Part shown: positions 25,676 to 33,998 of the stretch, one piece after another
Layout of the letters: every line of letters begins with the position of its first letter
How positions within the stretch are numbered: position 1 is the stretch's first letter
Source: Streptomyces sp. NRRL S-337
Lineage (GTDB): Bacteria > Actinomycetota > Actinomycetes > Streptomycetales > Streptomycetaceae
Direction of reading: 5' to 3'
DNA length: 64,000 nucleotides
Assembly: GCF_000720175.1 (NCBI RefSeq)
Contig: NZ_JOIX01000035.1
Location: 1-64,000 of the forward strand
Position numbers and translations under genes: made by a program
The notes under the pieces: model-generated
Told to the model about the DNA's origin: nothing
Seen by the model: only the letters and a program-made list of their open reading frames with translations
The model's database searches: none

Positions 25676-27622
25676 TCAGCCGGCCGCCTCGACCTTCCTG
25701 ACCTCGGGTTCCGCGGAATTGCGGATGGCGCCCCAGCGGGTGGCGGTCTGCTCGTGGATGAACCAGATGTCGTCCTCGGTCAGGCGCCGGGAGACGACAC
25801 CGGGGAACGCCTCCTCGAAGAAGATGTACGGCGGCCGGTTCTCGATGTCGGGGGAGTGGTAGTCGAGCCGGTCGTGCATGCCGTGCGCACGGGTGATCCT
25901 GGTGGCCGGGTGGTAGGTGAGGATGTTCGGGCTGGCCAGCATGATCAGCCCGTCGTCGACCAGCCGGCCGACCTCGTAGACGGTCTCCTCGATGGTCTTG
26001 CGGGTCTCGCCCTCCAGGCCGAACAGCACCGAGCTGCCGACCGGGATGCCGGCGTCCCGGATGCGCTCCAGGGCCGTACGGACCTTCGCCTTCCACGGGA
26101 AGTCGGTGATCCGCCGGATGTTCTTGTGCACGTGTTGCATGACGTCCGTCGACATGCTTTCGATGCCCATGTAGAGGTAGGTGCAGCCGGCGTCGCGCAG
26201 CGCCACCAGCAGGTCGCGCACCTCGTCCTCCTTGTGCAGGGTGGTGAGCAGGTCGGCGGTGACCTGGCAGCCGAACTGCAGCTGCCGCAGCCGCTGCCAG
26301 TCGCCCTCGTCGGCGATCCACCGCCGGCAGCCCTCGGGCAGTTTCTCCGGTCCCGCGGCGGTACGGGCCGCGTGCAGCAGGGCACAGAATTCCCGCATCA
26401 GGGGGAAGGAACCGGTCCAGAAGATGGAGTCGTCGAAGAAGACCGCCTCGGCGCCGTAGCTGACGTATTCGCAGAGCCGCTCAAGGGCGGTCTCGGCCGG
26501 CGAACCCCGGAACCGCTTCAGACCGCCGACCACCAGCGCCGATTCGGAACAGAAATCGCAGTGGTACGGGCAGGCGTTGGACACCGTCATATGGGCCGTA
26601 CGGGCCGGCGAGCCGTCCGGCAGGGGAAAGACCGGGAAACGGGACCGGATGGCGAAGCCCTGATAAGGGGAGGGGAGCGCCGCCAGATCGAGCTTTTCGC
26701 CAGCTATCGGAAAGGCGTGCACGGTGTCCAGGTCCAGCGCGCACACCAGGGAATTGCCCGGCACCCGTATGCCGGCGGCGCCGAAGAGTCGCAGGATCCG
26801 GACCACCTCACCGACCGTGGCCCGGGTCCGGTCCAGGTCCATGGCCAGGGCGATCGCCTTCATCAGCAGGTCGAGGGCGAACTGCCCCTCTCCGCCGACG
26901 CAGAAGTCCACCACCGCCTCCGCCCGCCGGTCGTCGATGGCCTGGAGGGTCGAGCTGTATTCCAGAATGACGGACCGCTTCGCCGGGGCGTACCGCATCG
27001 TCTCGTCCATGTGGCGGCCGCCGAACACCACCAGGCAGTCCGGCAGTTCCTGCTTGACGATGCGCGCCATTTCCAGTGCGTACCGGTGACCGGGGGAGAC
27101 CGTACTGACGAGGAACACCCGCGGCCGGTGCCGGCGGAGTTCGGCCCGCAATTCCGCCCGGGCCTCCGCGTCCCACACCCGCGGATCGAAGACCGTGGCG
27201 TCGGACGTCCCGGTACTCGCACGCTGCGACGGCAGTCCGTGTTCCGCGCTCAGCCGGTGCACTTTCGACGGTGGCTTTCCCCAGCTGGGGCAGAGGTCGC
27301 TGAACGGGACGTCCTCTCCGGCGCCGAGCCGGGCGGAACGCAAAGCACTGTCGACCGGAACACTCAACGCCGCATAAAGGCACATCGGATCGCCCGGATA
27401 CGTGATTTCGCCTTCCGGTGACGTCATGACCGGGGCGAGCGCCGCGAGCACCGGAAAACTCCGGGCGTGCCAGGGCACCTCGGCGGGACCGGCGCAGTCC
27501 GCCCGCGCGACCAGTTCGGCGATCCGCGACTCGCGCAGCAGCGTCAATTCCCGGGCGGAATCCGCAGCCATGTCCGCGGCGGTGCGGAAGTCATCGTGAA
27601 CGACCGTCTGGCGTATGAGCAT
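25676..27622 (-). CDS. Cobalamin-type radical SAM enzyme
   Basis: 648 residues from an ATG with an AGGAG site. The middle holds the radical SAM cluster motif CPYHCDFCSES (CxxxCxxC, about residue 348), followed by barrel segments AEAVFFDDSIFW and TYLYMGIESMSTDVM and LFGLEGETRKTIEETV. Upstream, about 150-290, is a Rossmann-like part (RPRVFLVSTVSPGHRYALEMARI, CLVVFGGRHMDE, DFCVGGEGQFALDLL) like the B12-binding domains of class B enzymes; a canonical DxHxxG is not evident. Its reaction (methylation, cyclisation or rearrangement) and substrate are unknown. It is co-directional with P450 and rppA but 215 bp away. Confidence 0.8.
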   Translation of the reverse strand: MLIRQTVVHDDFRTAADMAADSARELTLLRESRIAELVARADCAGPAEVPWHARSFPVLAALAPVMTSPEGEITYPGDPMCLYAALSVPVDSALRSARLGAGEDVPFSDLCPSWGKPPSKVHRLSAEHGLPSQRASTGTSDATVFDPRVWDAEARAELRAELRRHRPRVFLVSTVSPGHRYALEMARIVKQELPDCLVVFGGRHMDETMRYAPAKRSVILEYSSTLQAIDDRRAEAVVDFCVGGEGQFALDLLMKAIALAMDLDRTRATVGEVVRILRLFGAAGIRVPGNSLVCALDLDTVHAFPIAGEKLDLAALPSPYQGFAIRSRFPVFPLPDGSPARTAHMTVSNACPYHCDFCSESALVVGGLKRFRGSPAETALERLCEYVSYGAEAVFFDDSIFWTGSFPLMREFCALLHAARTAAGPEKLPEGCRRWIADEGDWQRLRQLQFGCQVTADLLTTLHKEDEVRDLLVALRDAGCTYLYMGIESMSTDVMQHVHKNIRRITDFPWKAKVRTALERIRDAGIPVGSSVLFGLEGETRKTIEETVYEVGRLVDDGLIMLASPNILTYHPATRITRAHGMHDRLDYHSPDIENRPPYIFFEEAFPGVVSRRLTEDDIWFIHEQTATRWGAIRNSAEPEVRKVEAAG

Positions 27623-27871
27623 GCGTAACTCCTGATCGGTGGTCAACTCGGAGGAGGAAGCTGAAGGAGTTCTCGGGGCACTCGGTGCGGTGGGCCTGGC
27701 GGTGGGGGGAGAGCCGGCCGGTGTGCCGGGGCGGCGCGATGGAGAAACGTAATGCCGTTCCCCCGAGGGGGAGCAAGACTTTCGCGATACGGCCCGGCCG
27801 ACCGGTTCTTTATGAGCGGGCGGCGCCCTTCCGCCTTGTCCGCCATTTCCGGCCCGCCCTACAGTCCGGGG

Positions 27872-29068
27872 ATGGCAGCCCACACCTATCGCGCGCTCCT
27901 GACCCGGCACGTGCTGAGCTGGGCCGCGGTCGCCGCCGCGGCGCGCATGCCGGTGGCGATGGCCCCGTTGGCGCTCGTCTTCGTCGTCCGGGAACGGCCC
28001 GGCGGATATGTGCTGGGCGCCGAACTCGCGGCCGTCTACGTGGTGGGTGAGGTTATCGGCGCCGCGCTGCTCGGGGCGAGACTGCGGCCCGACCGGGCCC
28101 GGCGCCACCTCGCGGGCGGACTCGGCGCGGGCGCCGCGGCGTTCGCCGGCCTGGGACTGCTGCCCGGCGCTCCCGACCTCCTGCTCGGCGCGTTCGCCCT
28201 CGTCGCCGGGGCCGCCCCGGGCGCGTCCCCGGGCGGCCTGCGCACCCTGCTGACCGAGCACGTCGACCCCGGCCTGGTCACCAAGGCACTCAGCGCGGAG
28301 GCCACCCTCTCGTACGCGGTCTGGGCCGCCGCGCCCGCCGCGGCCGGCGCCCTGGCCTTCGGGGTGGCCCCCTCCGCCCCGCTGCTGCTGGCGGCCGGCC
28401 TGATGGCGCTGTCCGCCGCCGGACTGTGGGCGCTGCCGGCCGGCTGGCGATCGGACCCCGCCGACCGCGCCGGCGTCCCGATGCTCCGCACCCTCGCCGC
28501 GGCCTGGCCGGTCTACGTGTCGGGCGCCGCGGCCATGTCGCTGCTCGCCCTGGCCGAACTCGTCCTGCCCGCCCTGCTGGAACAGCGTCACCTCGCGGTC
28601 GGCTGGTCCGGTCCGCTGCTGGCCGGGTACGCCCTCGCCTCCGCGGCCGGCTCGCTGCTGTACGGGCTGCGCAGCTGGCCCGGCCGCCTCGGCACCCAGA
28701 GCCTGGTTCTGCTGCTCGCCGTCGCCGCCTGTGTGGCCGCCGCCGGGGTGGTCCCGCTGCTCGGCGTCATCGCGGCGGCCCTGTCCCTGGCCGGGCTGCT
28801 GCAGGCCGGGCTGCAGCTGACCCGGGCGCTCGGGCTGCGTGCCGTACTGCCGCCCAGTGCCCTGGCCGCGGGCTACTCGATGATGTACTCGGTGGTCGGC
28901 GTCGGATACGCCGCCAGCGCCTCGCTCTCCGGGGTGGTGCTGGGGCTGGCCACGCCCAGCACCGCGATCCTCGCCGGGGTGCTGCTCACCCTCGTCCTCA
29001 CCGCGGCCGCCGCGGCCGGTGAACTCCGGCTGGTCCGGGCCGGCGAGTGCGCACCGGCCGAGCGCTGA
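27872..29068 (+). CDS. MFS-type membrane transporter
   Basis: About 398 residues, very Ala/Leu/Gly-rich with about 11-12 hydrophobic segments. The N-terminus is cytoplasmic and short. Overall it resembles actinobacterial MFS exporters with few polar signatures; GARLRPDRARR corresponds to the loop 2-3 region. It lies divergent from the radical SAM gene and convergent with the thioesterase gene, inside the biosynthetic region, so export of the peptide is a reasonable role. Confidence 0.75.
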   Translation: MAAHTYRALLTRHVLSWAAVAAAARMPVAMAPLALVFVVRERPGGYVLGAELAAVYVVGEVIGAALLGARLRPDRARRHLAGGLGAGAAAFAGLGLLPGAPDLLLGAFALVAGAAPGASPGGLRTLLTEHVDPGLVTKALSAEATLSYAVWAAAPAAAGALAFGVAPSAPLLLAAGLMALSAAGLWALPAGWRSDPADRAGVPMLRTLAAAWPVYVSGAAAMSLLALAELVLPALLEQRHLAVGWSGPLLAGYALASAAGSLLYGLRSWPGRLGTQSLVLLLAVAACVAAAGVVPLLGVIAAALSLAGLLQAGLQLTRALGLRAVLPPSALAAGYSMMYSVVGVGYAASASLSGVVLGLATPSTAILAGVLLTLVLTAAAAAGELRLVRAGECAPAER

Positions 29069-29113
29069 GGCCCGCACCACCGCCCCCACCGTCCCCGCCC
29101 CCCGCCCGGGCCG

Positions 29114-29866
29114 TCAGGCCGCCGGTTTCCCCAGCGCGGCGATCCGGGACGGCAGGGTCTGCCACACCTCGGGGGTGTAGAAGTGCCCGCCGGGCAGCTC
29201 GTCGTGGCGGAACGGGCCGGCCGCCAGCTTCCGCCACTGCCGCGCCGTCTGCGGATCGATCACCTCGTCGACCGCCCCGGTCAGCACCTGCAGCGGTGCC
29301 CGCACCGTCGCGCCCGCCCGGTGGTAGAAGGAGTCGCGCACCCGGAGGTCGGCCCGCATCAGTTCCACGGCGATCTCGCACAGGTCCGGGTCGCCCAGCA
29401 CATGCCCCGGAAGCAGCCCGAACTCCCGCATCCAGTGCATGAGTTCACCGTCCGACTGGTGCTGCGCCGGGAACATGTCCTGCGGGGTGAGCCCCCGGCT
29501 GGGCGCGTTGGCCGAGGACACCACGACCGCCGCCGGGGCCGGCCCGCCGCGCTCCTCGATCCGGGCCGCGACGTCGAAGGCCATCCAGCCGCCCATGCTG
29601 TGCCCGAAGAGCACATAGGGCAGGCCGGCGGCGGACAGCACCGCGGTGACCGCGTCCTCGGCCAGCTCGTCCCAGTCCCGGGCGCAGTCCTCGGCGAACC
29701 GGCCCTCCCGTCCCGGATAGCAGACCGCCGCCAGCTCCGTGCCGGGCGGCATCGCCTCGGTCCAGGCGAGGTACGAGCCCGCCCCGCCGCCGCAGAAGCC
29801 GAGGCAGACCAGCCGCTGCGCGGCGTCCGGGACCGGCTGGGGGCGGACCACGATGGTGTCCTGCAT
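29114..29866 (-). CDS. Type II thioesterase (alpha/beta hydrolase)
   Basis: 250 residues. The nucleophile elbow is LFGHSMGGWMAFD (about 90), the acid is in TGAVDEVIDPQ (about 200) and the His in LPGGHFYTPEVW (about 230). Such enzymes clear stalled or mis-primed carrier domains; a related group moves aminoacyl groups between carrier proteins. It sits directly downstream of the A-T NRPS in the same orientation, 75 bp apart, so it may act on that protein's carrier domain. Confidence 0.88.
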   Translation of the reverse strand: MQDTIVVRPQPVPDAAQRLVCLGFCGGGAGSYLAWTEAMPPGTELAAVCYPGREGRFAEDCARDWDELAEDAVTAVLSAAGLPYVLFGHSMGGWMAFDVAARIEERGGPAPAAVVVSSANAPSRGLTPQDMFPAQHQSDGELMHWMREFGLLPGHVLGDPDLCEIAVELMRADLRVRDSFYHRAGATVRAPLQVLTGAVDEVIDPQTARQWRKLAAGPFRHDELPGGHFYTPEVWQTLPSRIAALGKPAA

Positions 29867-29941
29867 GGGTCGTCTCTCTTCTCGGGAAGCGGAAGCGCTG
29901 CTCGGTGGTGTCCGGCCGTACCGGACGGGCGGGGCGGCGGC

Positions 29942-31741
29942 TCAGCCGGCCGGTGCGGAGGCGTCGTGGTGGCGCTGTACGTGCTGGGCGAGATCCCGCA
30001 GCCGCGGGTGCCGGTAGACCTCCTTGACCGAGATCACCACGCCGAGGTTCCGCTTGAGCCGCCCCACGACCCGCAGCGCCATCAGCGAGTGCCCGCCCAG
30101 GGCGAAGAAGTCGTCGTCAGCGCCGACCCGTTGCCGGCCCAGCACCTCCGACCAGACCTCGGCGATCAGCTTCTCGTAGGGGCCGTCCGGCTCGGCGGCC
30201 GCCGGGTCAGCCCCCGGGCCGTCCGGCGGCTCTGGCAGCGCGGCCACGTCCAGCTTCCCGTTGGCCGTCAGCGGCAGCGCGTCGAGCAGTACGCAGTCCG
30301 ACGGCACCATGAAGTCCGGCAACATGGAGGCGAGATGGTCCCGCAGCCGGCCGGGGTCGGGCGCCGCCCCGCCGGACGGCACCGCGTACGCCACCAGCCG
30401 CTCACCGGCCGGACCGTCGTCGCGGACCACGACGGCGGCGCTGCCGACGCCCTCGTACGAGACCAGTGCGTGCTCGATCTCGCCCGGCTCGATCCGGAAG
30501 CCGCGGAACTTCATCTGGCGGTCGGCCCGGCCCAGGAAGGCGAGGAGGCCCTCGGCGGTGCGCCGGACCCGGTCGCCGGTGCGGTACATCCGCTCGCCGG
30601 GTCCGCCGAACGGATCGGCGACGAACCGCTCCGCGGTCAGGGCCGGGCGGCCGGCGTAGCCGTGGGCCAGCCGCGGTCCGGCGACGTACAGCTCGCCCTC
30701 GGCGCCCTCGGGCACCGGGCGCAGCGCCTCGTCGAGCACGTACAGCCGGCCGCCCGGGAGGGTGTCCCCGAGGTGCGGGGTGCCGCCGGTCATCCAGGTG
30801 ACCGTGGCGTCGACCGTGCATTCGGTCGGGCCGTAGAGGTTCAGGGCTTCCGGGCCGCCCGCACCGGCCGCCTCCGCGAGCTCCCGCCAGGTCCGTGCCG
30901 GCACCGGTTCGCCGCCCATGAACAGCCGGAGGGTCCGCCCGTCGGTCCGCGGCGCGGTCAGCGTCCCGCGCAACAACTCCCAGTGGGACGGCGTGAGATC
31001 GAGGTCGGTGACCGCGTGCGCGTCGAGCACGACGGCCAGCCGGGCCGGGTCCTTGCGGTCCTCCTCGGTCAGTACGACCACGGTGTCGCCCCGGCAGACC
31101 CGTGCCCACTGTTGCACCGACGCGTCGAAGGACACGCTGGCGTTCCAGGCGACCACCCGGGGCGCGGCCGCGTAGGCACCGGCCTCCTCCAGCCCCGCCA
31201 GCAGGGCGGCCACCCCGCCGCGGGACGCCTCCACACCCTTGGGGCGGCCGGTCGAACCGGAGGTGTAGATCAGGTAGGCGGGGTCGAGCGGAGTACTGTC
31301 CGCCGGATCCACGGGGAGGCCGCCCTCCGGCGCGGGGGCGTCGCCCGGGGCGTCCGGATCGAGGACCACGGCCCCGGCCGCCGCCCCGAGCGCGGTGCCC
31401 TGCTCGGCGAGCAGTGCCGCGATGCCGGCGTCCCGGGCCATGAACGCGAGCCGTTCCCGCGGATAGTGCGGATCGAGCGGTACGTACGCGGCACCCGCCC
31501 GCCACACCGCCAGCAGCGCCACGACGAGCCGGGCCGTACGGGGCAGCGCCACGCCGACCCGGGCGCCGCGGCCGACGCCGCGGGCGGCCAGCGCGCGGGC
31601 CAACCGGGCGGTGCGGCGGTCGAGTTCGGCGAAGGTCAGGGACCCCTCGCCGTCCCGTACCGCGATCCGCTCCGGGTGGTCCCGCACCACCCGGGCGAAG
31701 CGCCGGACGGCGTCGACCGGCTCCGGACGGAGGTCAGCCAT
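29942..31741 (-). CDS. Stand-alone A-T NRPS didomain, predicted Gln-type
   Basis: 599 residues. The ATG has an AAGGAG site. Adenylation domain about 1-500: A3 [11 protein letters not shown] near 160, A5 NLYGPTECTVDAT, A7 YRTGD, A10 NGKLDV. Carrier domain about 520-590 with the phosphopantetheine Ser in [13 protein letters not shown]. Reading the Stachelhaus positions by alignment to PheA gives D-A-Q-D-F-G-L-V-D-K, close to the known Gln code DAQDLGVVDK. There is no condensation domain, so the loaded residue must be modified or handed on in trans. Neighbours are a TauD oxygenase upstream and a thioesterase downstream. Confidence 0.85.
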   Translation of the reverse strand: MADLRPEPVDAVRRFARVVRDHPERIAVRDGEGSLTFAELDRRTARLARALAARGVGRGARVGVALPRTARLVVALLAVWRAGAAYVPLDPHYPRERLAFMARDAGIAALLAEQGTALGAAAGAVVLDPDAPGDAPAPEGGLPVDPADSTPLDPAYLIYTSGSTGRPKGVEASRGGVAALLAGLEEAGAYAAAPRVVAWNASVSFDASVQQWARVCRGDTVVVLTEEDRKDPARLAVVLDAHAVTDLDLTPSHWELLRGTLTAPRTDGRTLRLFMGGEPVPARTWRELAEAAGAGGPEALNLYGPTECTVDATVTWMTGGTPHLGDTLPGGRLYVLDEALRPVPEGAEGELYVAGPRLAHGYAGRPALTAERFVADPFGGPGERMYRTGDRVRRTAEGLLAFLGRADRQMKFRGFRIEPGEIEHALVSYEGVGSAAVVVRDDGPAGERLVAYAVPSGGAAPDPGRLRDHLASMLPDFMVPSDCVLLDALPLTANGKLDVAALPEPPDGPGADPAAAEPDGPYEKLIAEVWSEVLGRQRVGADDDFFALGGHSLMALRVVGRLKRNLGVVISVKEVYRHPRLRDLAQHVQRHHDASAPAG

Positions 31742-31841
31742 GAACAGACTCCTTGTGCCGCGCGGGGGCGTCCCGCGGAGAGGGAGGTGAAGGGAAGTGA
31801 GGGGGTGGGGCCGGCGGTCCGGTGGGCCGTGCGGCGGCCGG

Positions 31842-32876
31842 TCAGCCGAACGCGGCGGCCGGAGGCACGGTGGGCCGGCAGTCGGCCAGTTCGACCGGCG
31901 CGCCCATCGACACCGCGATCCGGCGGTCGCCGCGGAACGGGTCGCGGCCGTGCGCGGTGAGGATGTTGTCGACCAGCAGCAGATCGCCCGGCTGCCAGGG
32001 CTCACGGACCGTCGCCGCGTCGTACGCCGCCTGGACGGCGGCCAGGTCCTCCTCGGTCAGCGGGCTGCCGTCGCCGAAGGCCGTACGGAAGGGCAGCCCG
32101 TCGGGTCCGAACTCGTCGAGCAGGATCTCCCGCAGCTCCTCGTCCAGCGACCACTCGTTCCAGAAGACCAGGTGGTTGAACCAGACCTCGTCCCCGGTCA
32201 CCGGGTGGGACAGGACCCCGGGCCGCACCTGGCCGGTGCGCAGATTGCCGTCCTCCTGCCAGGCGTGCGCGATCAGGTTGTCCGCGCAGTAACGCTCCAC
32301 CACGGCCCGGTCGTCGGAGCCGAACGCGCTTCGCCAGTCGGTGGAGATGTGGTCGGAGTAGCTGCGGCGGAGCAGCCAGCCGGTCTGCCGCATCTTCGCC
32401 ACCAGGGGCGCGGGGATGCCGGCGAGCACCTTGCGGCAGTCGGCGACCGGGGTGGCGCCGCCCTCCTCGGGCGCGGTCAGGCAGGCGAACAGCAGCAGGC
32501 CGGGGAAGGTCAGGGTGTAGCTGTTCTCGTTGTGCATGTGGATGCGCTGGGACGGCGGCAGGTCCGTGGACGAGTAGACGCCCTGGCCGAAGTCGCTGCG
32601 CGGGGTGGCCTTTTCGCGGTACGGCGTGGACTCGGGGATGAGCACGTCGCGGACCGCGGCGACATCACCGACCTCCGTCAGGGGCAGACCGCGCAGATAC
32701 ACGGCCCCGTGGGTGTGCAGCGCCCGGGTCAGTTCCGGGCGGACGGCGGCGAGCCAGGCACGGGCCGCGGCCATGTCGGCCAGGCCGGGTGTCCGGGCCA
32801 GTGCGGGCTTTCCGGGGGCGAGTTCCCAGGCGAGCGACGGGGAATCCGGCAGGTTTGCAGGACGCACGTTCAGCAC
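31842..32876 (-). CDS. TauD/TfdA-family Fe(II)/2-oxoglutarate oxygenase
   Basis: 344 residues, clavaminate-synthase-like group. The metal site is H-x-E in HMHNENSYTLTFPG (about residue 122) and the distal His in ILTAHGRDPFRGDRRIAV (about 310), the Arg of which would bind 2-oxoglutarate. The NENSY and LTAPEEGGATPVADCR segments are characteristic of SyrP/AsnO-type amino acid beta-hydroxylases, several of which act on carrier-bound residues. Being just upstream of the Gln-type A-T didomain, beta-hydroxylation of tethered Gln is the simplest hypothesis. Confidence 0.85.
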   Translation of the reverse strand: MLNVRPANLPDSPSLAWELAPGKPALARTPGLADMAAARAWLAAVRPELTRALHTHGAVYLRGLPLTEVGDVAAVRDVLIPESTPYREKATPRSDFGQGVYSSTDLPPSQRIHMHNENSYTLTFPGLLLFACLTAPEEGGATPVADCRKVLAGIPAPLVAKMRQTGWLLRRSYSDHISTDWRSAFGSDDRAVVERYCADNLIAHAWQEDGNLRTGQVRPGVLSHPVTGDEVWFNHLVFWNEWSLDEELREILLDEFGPDGLPFRTAFGDGSPLTEEDLAAVQAAYDAATVREPWQPGDLLLVDNILTAHGRDPFRGDRRIAVSMGAPVELADCRPTVPPAAAFG

Positions 32877-32924
32877 CTTTCACTCAGCGCCTTTTCGGGT
32901 ACGGCATTCCGGGGCACCGTCAGG

Positions 32925-33593
32925 TCAGCCGCTGTAACTGCCGAGCGCATTGTTGGCCGCGAGGTCCAGCCGGTCCACCATCCAGGTTTCCAGGCTGCTG
33001 TCGCTGCGTTCCGCGGCCGCGCGGTACCGGGCGATGCGTTCCGGGGTGAGCTGAATTCCGACGGATGCGGTTTTGCGGGTGGCGGACGGTTCGGTTTCCC
33101 GGGCGGCCCGGACGTTCGCCCGTAATTGATTGCGCGACCAGCCCAGTTCCTCGGCCCGGTTGAGCCAGTAGTCTTGCTCATGGGGCGGCAGCGACGCCAC
33201 CTCCGCGTGGTGGTGGAAGCTGAGGCTGTCCCGCCGGCGGGACACCTCGAACCGCCTGGCCACCCAGGCGTAGTTGCGCAGGGTCTGGTAGTCGAGGCCG
33301 ACCGCGTCGACCGCCCTGCGGTAGCGGTCGGTGTAGCGCCACTGGCCGTAGATCAGCCAGTCGCCCAGGCACCAGGCCGACGAGTTGGCGACGGCCGAGA
33401 TCCGCCGGCCCGCGCTCTTCCAGGTGTCGTAGCTGACCGCGGCCGGTATCTGGAGGCCGACGCGGGTGACGAAGACGCCCCGCGCGGCGTCGTCCGGCGT
33501 GGTCTGCCGGGGCCGTACGGCGGGGAGTTCGGTGATTTCCTTGCCCGACCCGGCGCGCGGAGCGGTGCCCAGGGCTGCGGACGATGTGCTCAA
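32925..33593 (-). CDS. LmbU-family cluster regulator
   Basis: 222 residues; TTG start with a GAGGAG site. The sequence matches the LmbU/NovE/HmtD family: LPAAVSYDTWKSAGRR-like opening (here IPAAVSYDTWKSAGRRISAV), SSAWCLGDWLIYGQ, the segment DYQTLRNYAWVARRF, and a central HTH-like region before LGWSRNQLRANVRAA. The family contains DNA-binding activators of lincomycin and novobiocin clusters. It lies at the centre of the NRPS region, so it is a strong candidate pathway activator. LmbU is reported to recognise a palindrome with a CGCCGGCG core; a matching palindrome lies between the two large NRPS genes. Confidence 0.88.
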   Translation of the reverse strand: MSTSSAALGTAPRAGSGKEITELPAVRPRQTTPDDAARGVFVTRVGLQIPAAVSYDTWKSAGRRISAVANSSAWCLGDWLIYGQWRYTDRYRRAVDAVGLDYQTLRNYAWVARRFEVSRRRDSLSFHHHAEVASLPPHEQDYWLNRAEELGWSRNQLRANVRAARETEPSATRKTASVGIQLTPERIARYRAAAERSDSSLETWMVDRLDLAANNALGSYSG

Positions 33594-33706
33594 AGCTTCT
33601 CCTCGGTGCGGTTGCTTCGAACCGGACGGGTTCCGCGCACCGGCCGGACCGCGCCTACGGTCCGGGTGCGACGGCCGCCCGTCAGAAAATGCTCGGCCCG
33701 GGGCGC

Positions 33707-33889
33707 TCAGAACGGCCCGGTGTGCGGGGTGGGAACGCGGCCCCAGGCCGAGTCGCCGAGGACGGCGCCCGAGGCGCCGGAGGTGAGGTGGCCCGCGCGC
33801 TCGACGGACGGAGCGGAATGGTCAATTCCATATCCGACGGCTGTGGCCAGGACGGCGGCGATGGTGAAAACGCGCAGGATGCGAGGCAT
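33707..33889 (-). CDS. Small exported or membrane-anchored peptide, unknown
   Basis: 60 residues from an ATG with a GGGGGAC site. It begins MPRILRVFTIAAVLATAVGYG, one hydrophobic helix after two basic residues, which looks like a signal or anchor sequence, then a Ser/Gly/His-containing tail (HLTSGASGAVLGDSAWG). No family is recognised. It precedes the lmbU-like gene by 113 bp in the same direction and shares its upstream region with the divergent LuxR-type gene. Confidence 0.5.
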   Translation of the reverse strand: MPRILRVFTIAAVLATAVGYGIDHSAPSVERAGHLTSGASGAVLGDSAWGRVPTPHTGPF

Positions 33890-33998
33890 CGTGGTCCCCC
33901 ATTGTGCGGCCAAGGATGTGGCTGGCGCCGCTTATCCTCTTCGGCCCGCCAAGATCATTGGACTGCGGACGGGGTGCACAAATGTAACCTGCATAGTT

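Noticed and set aside
25676..29089. A single 1137-codon minus-strand protein
   Set aside because: The radical SAM similarity starts at 27622 with a ribosome site. The upstream part is Gly/Arg/Gln-rich and antisense to the MFS gene.
33126..33998. N-terminal extension of the LuxR-type regulator
   Set aside because: The frame is open far upstream but is antisense to the LmbU-like gene and Arg/Pro-rich; the conserved protein begins after 33999.
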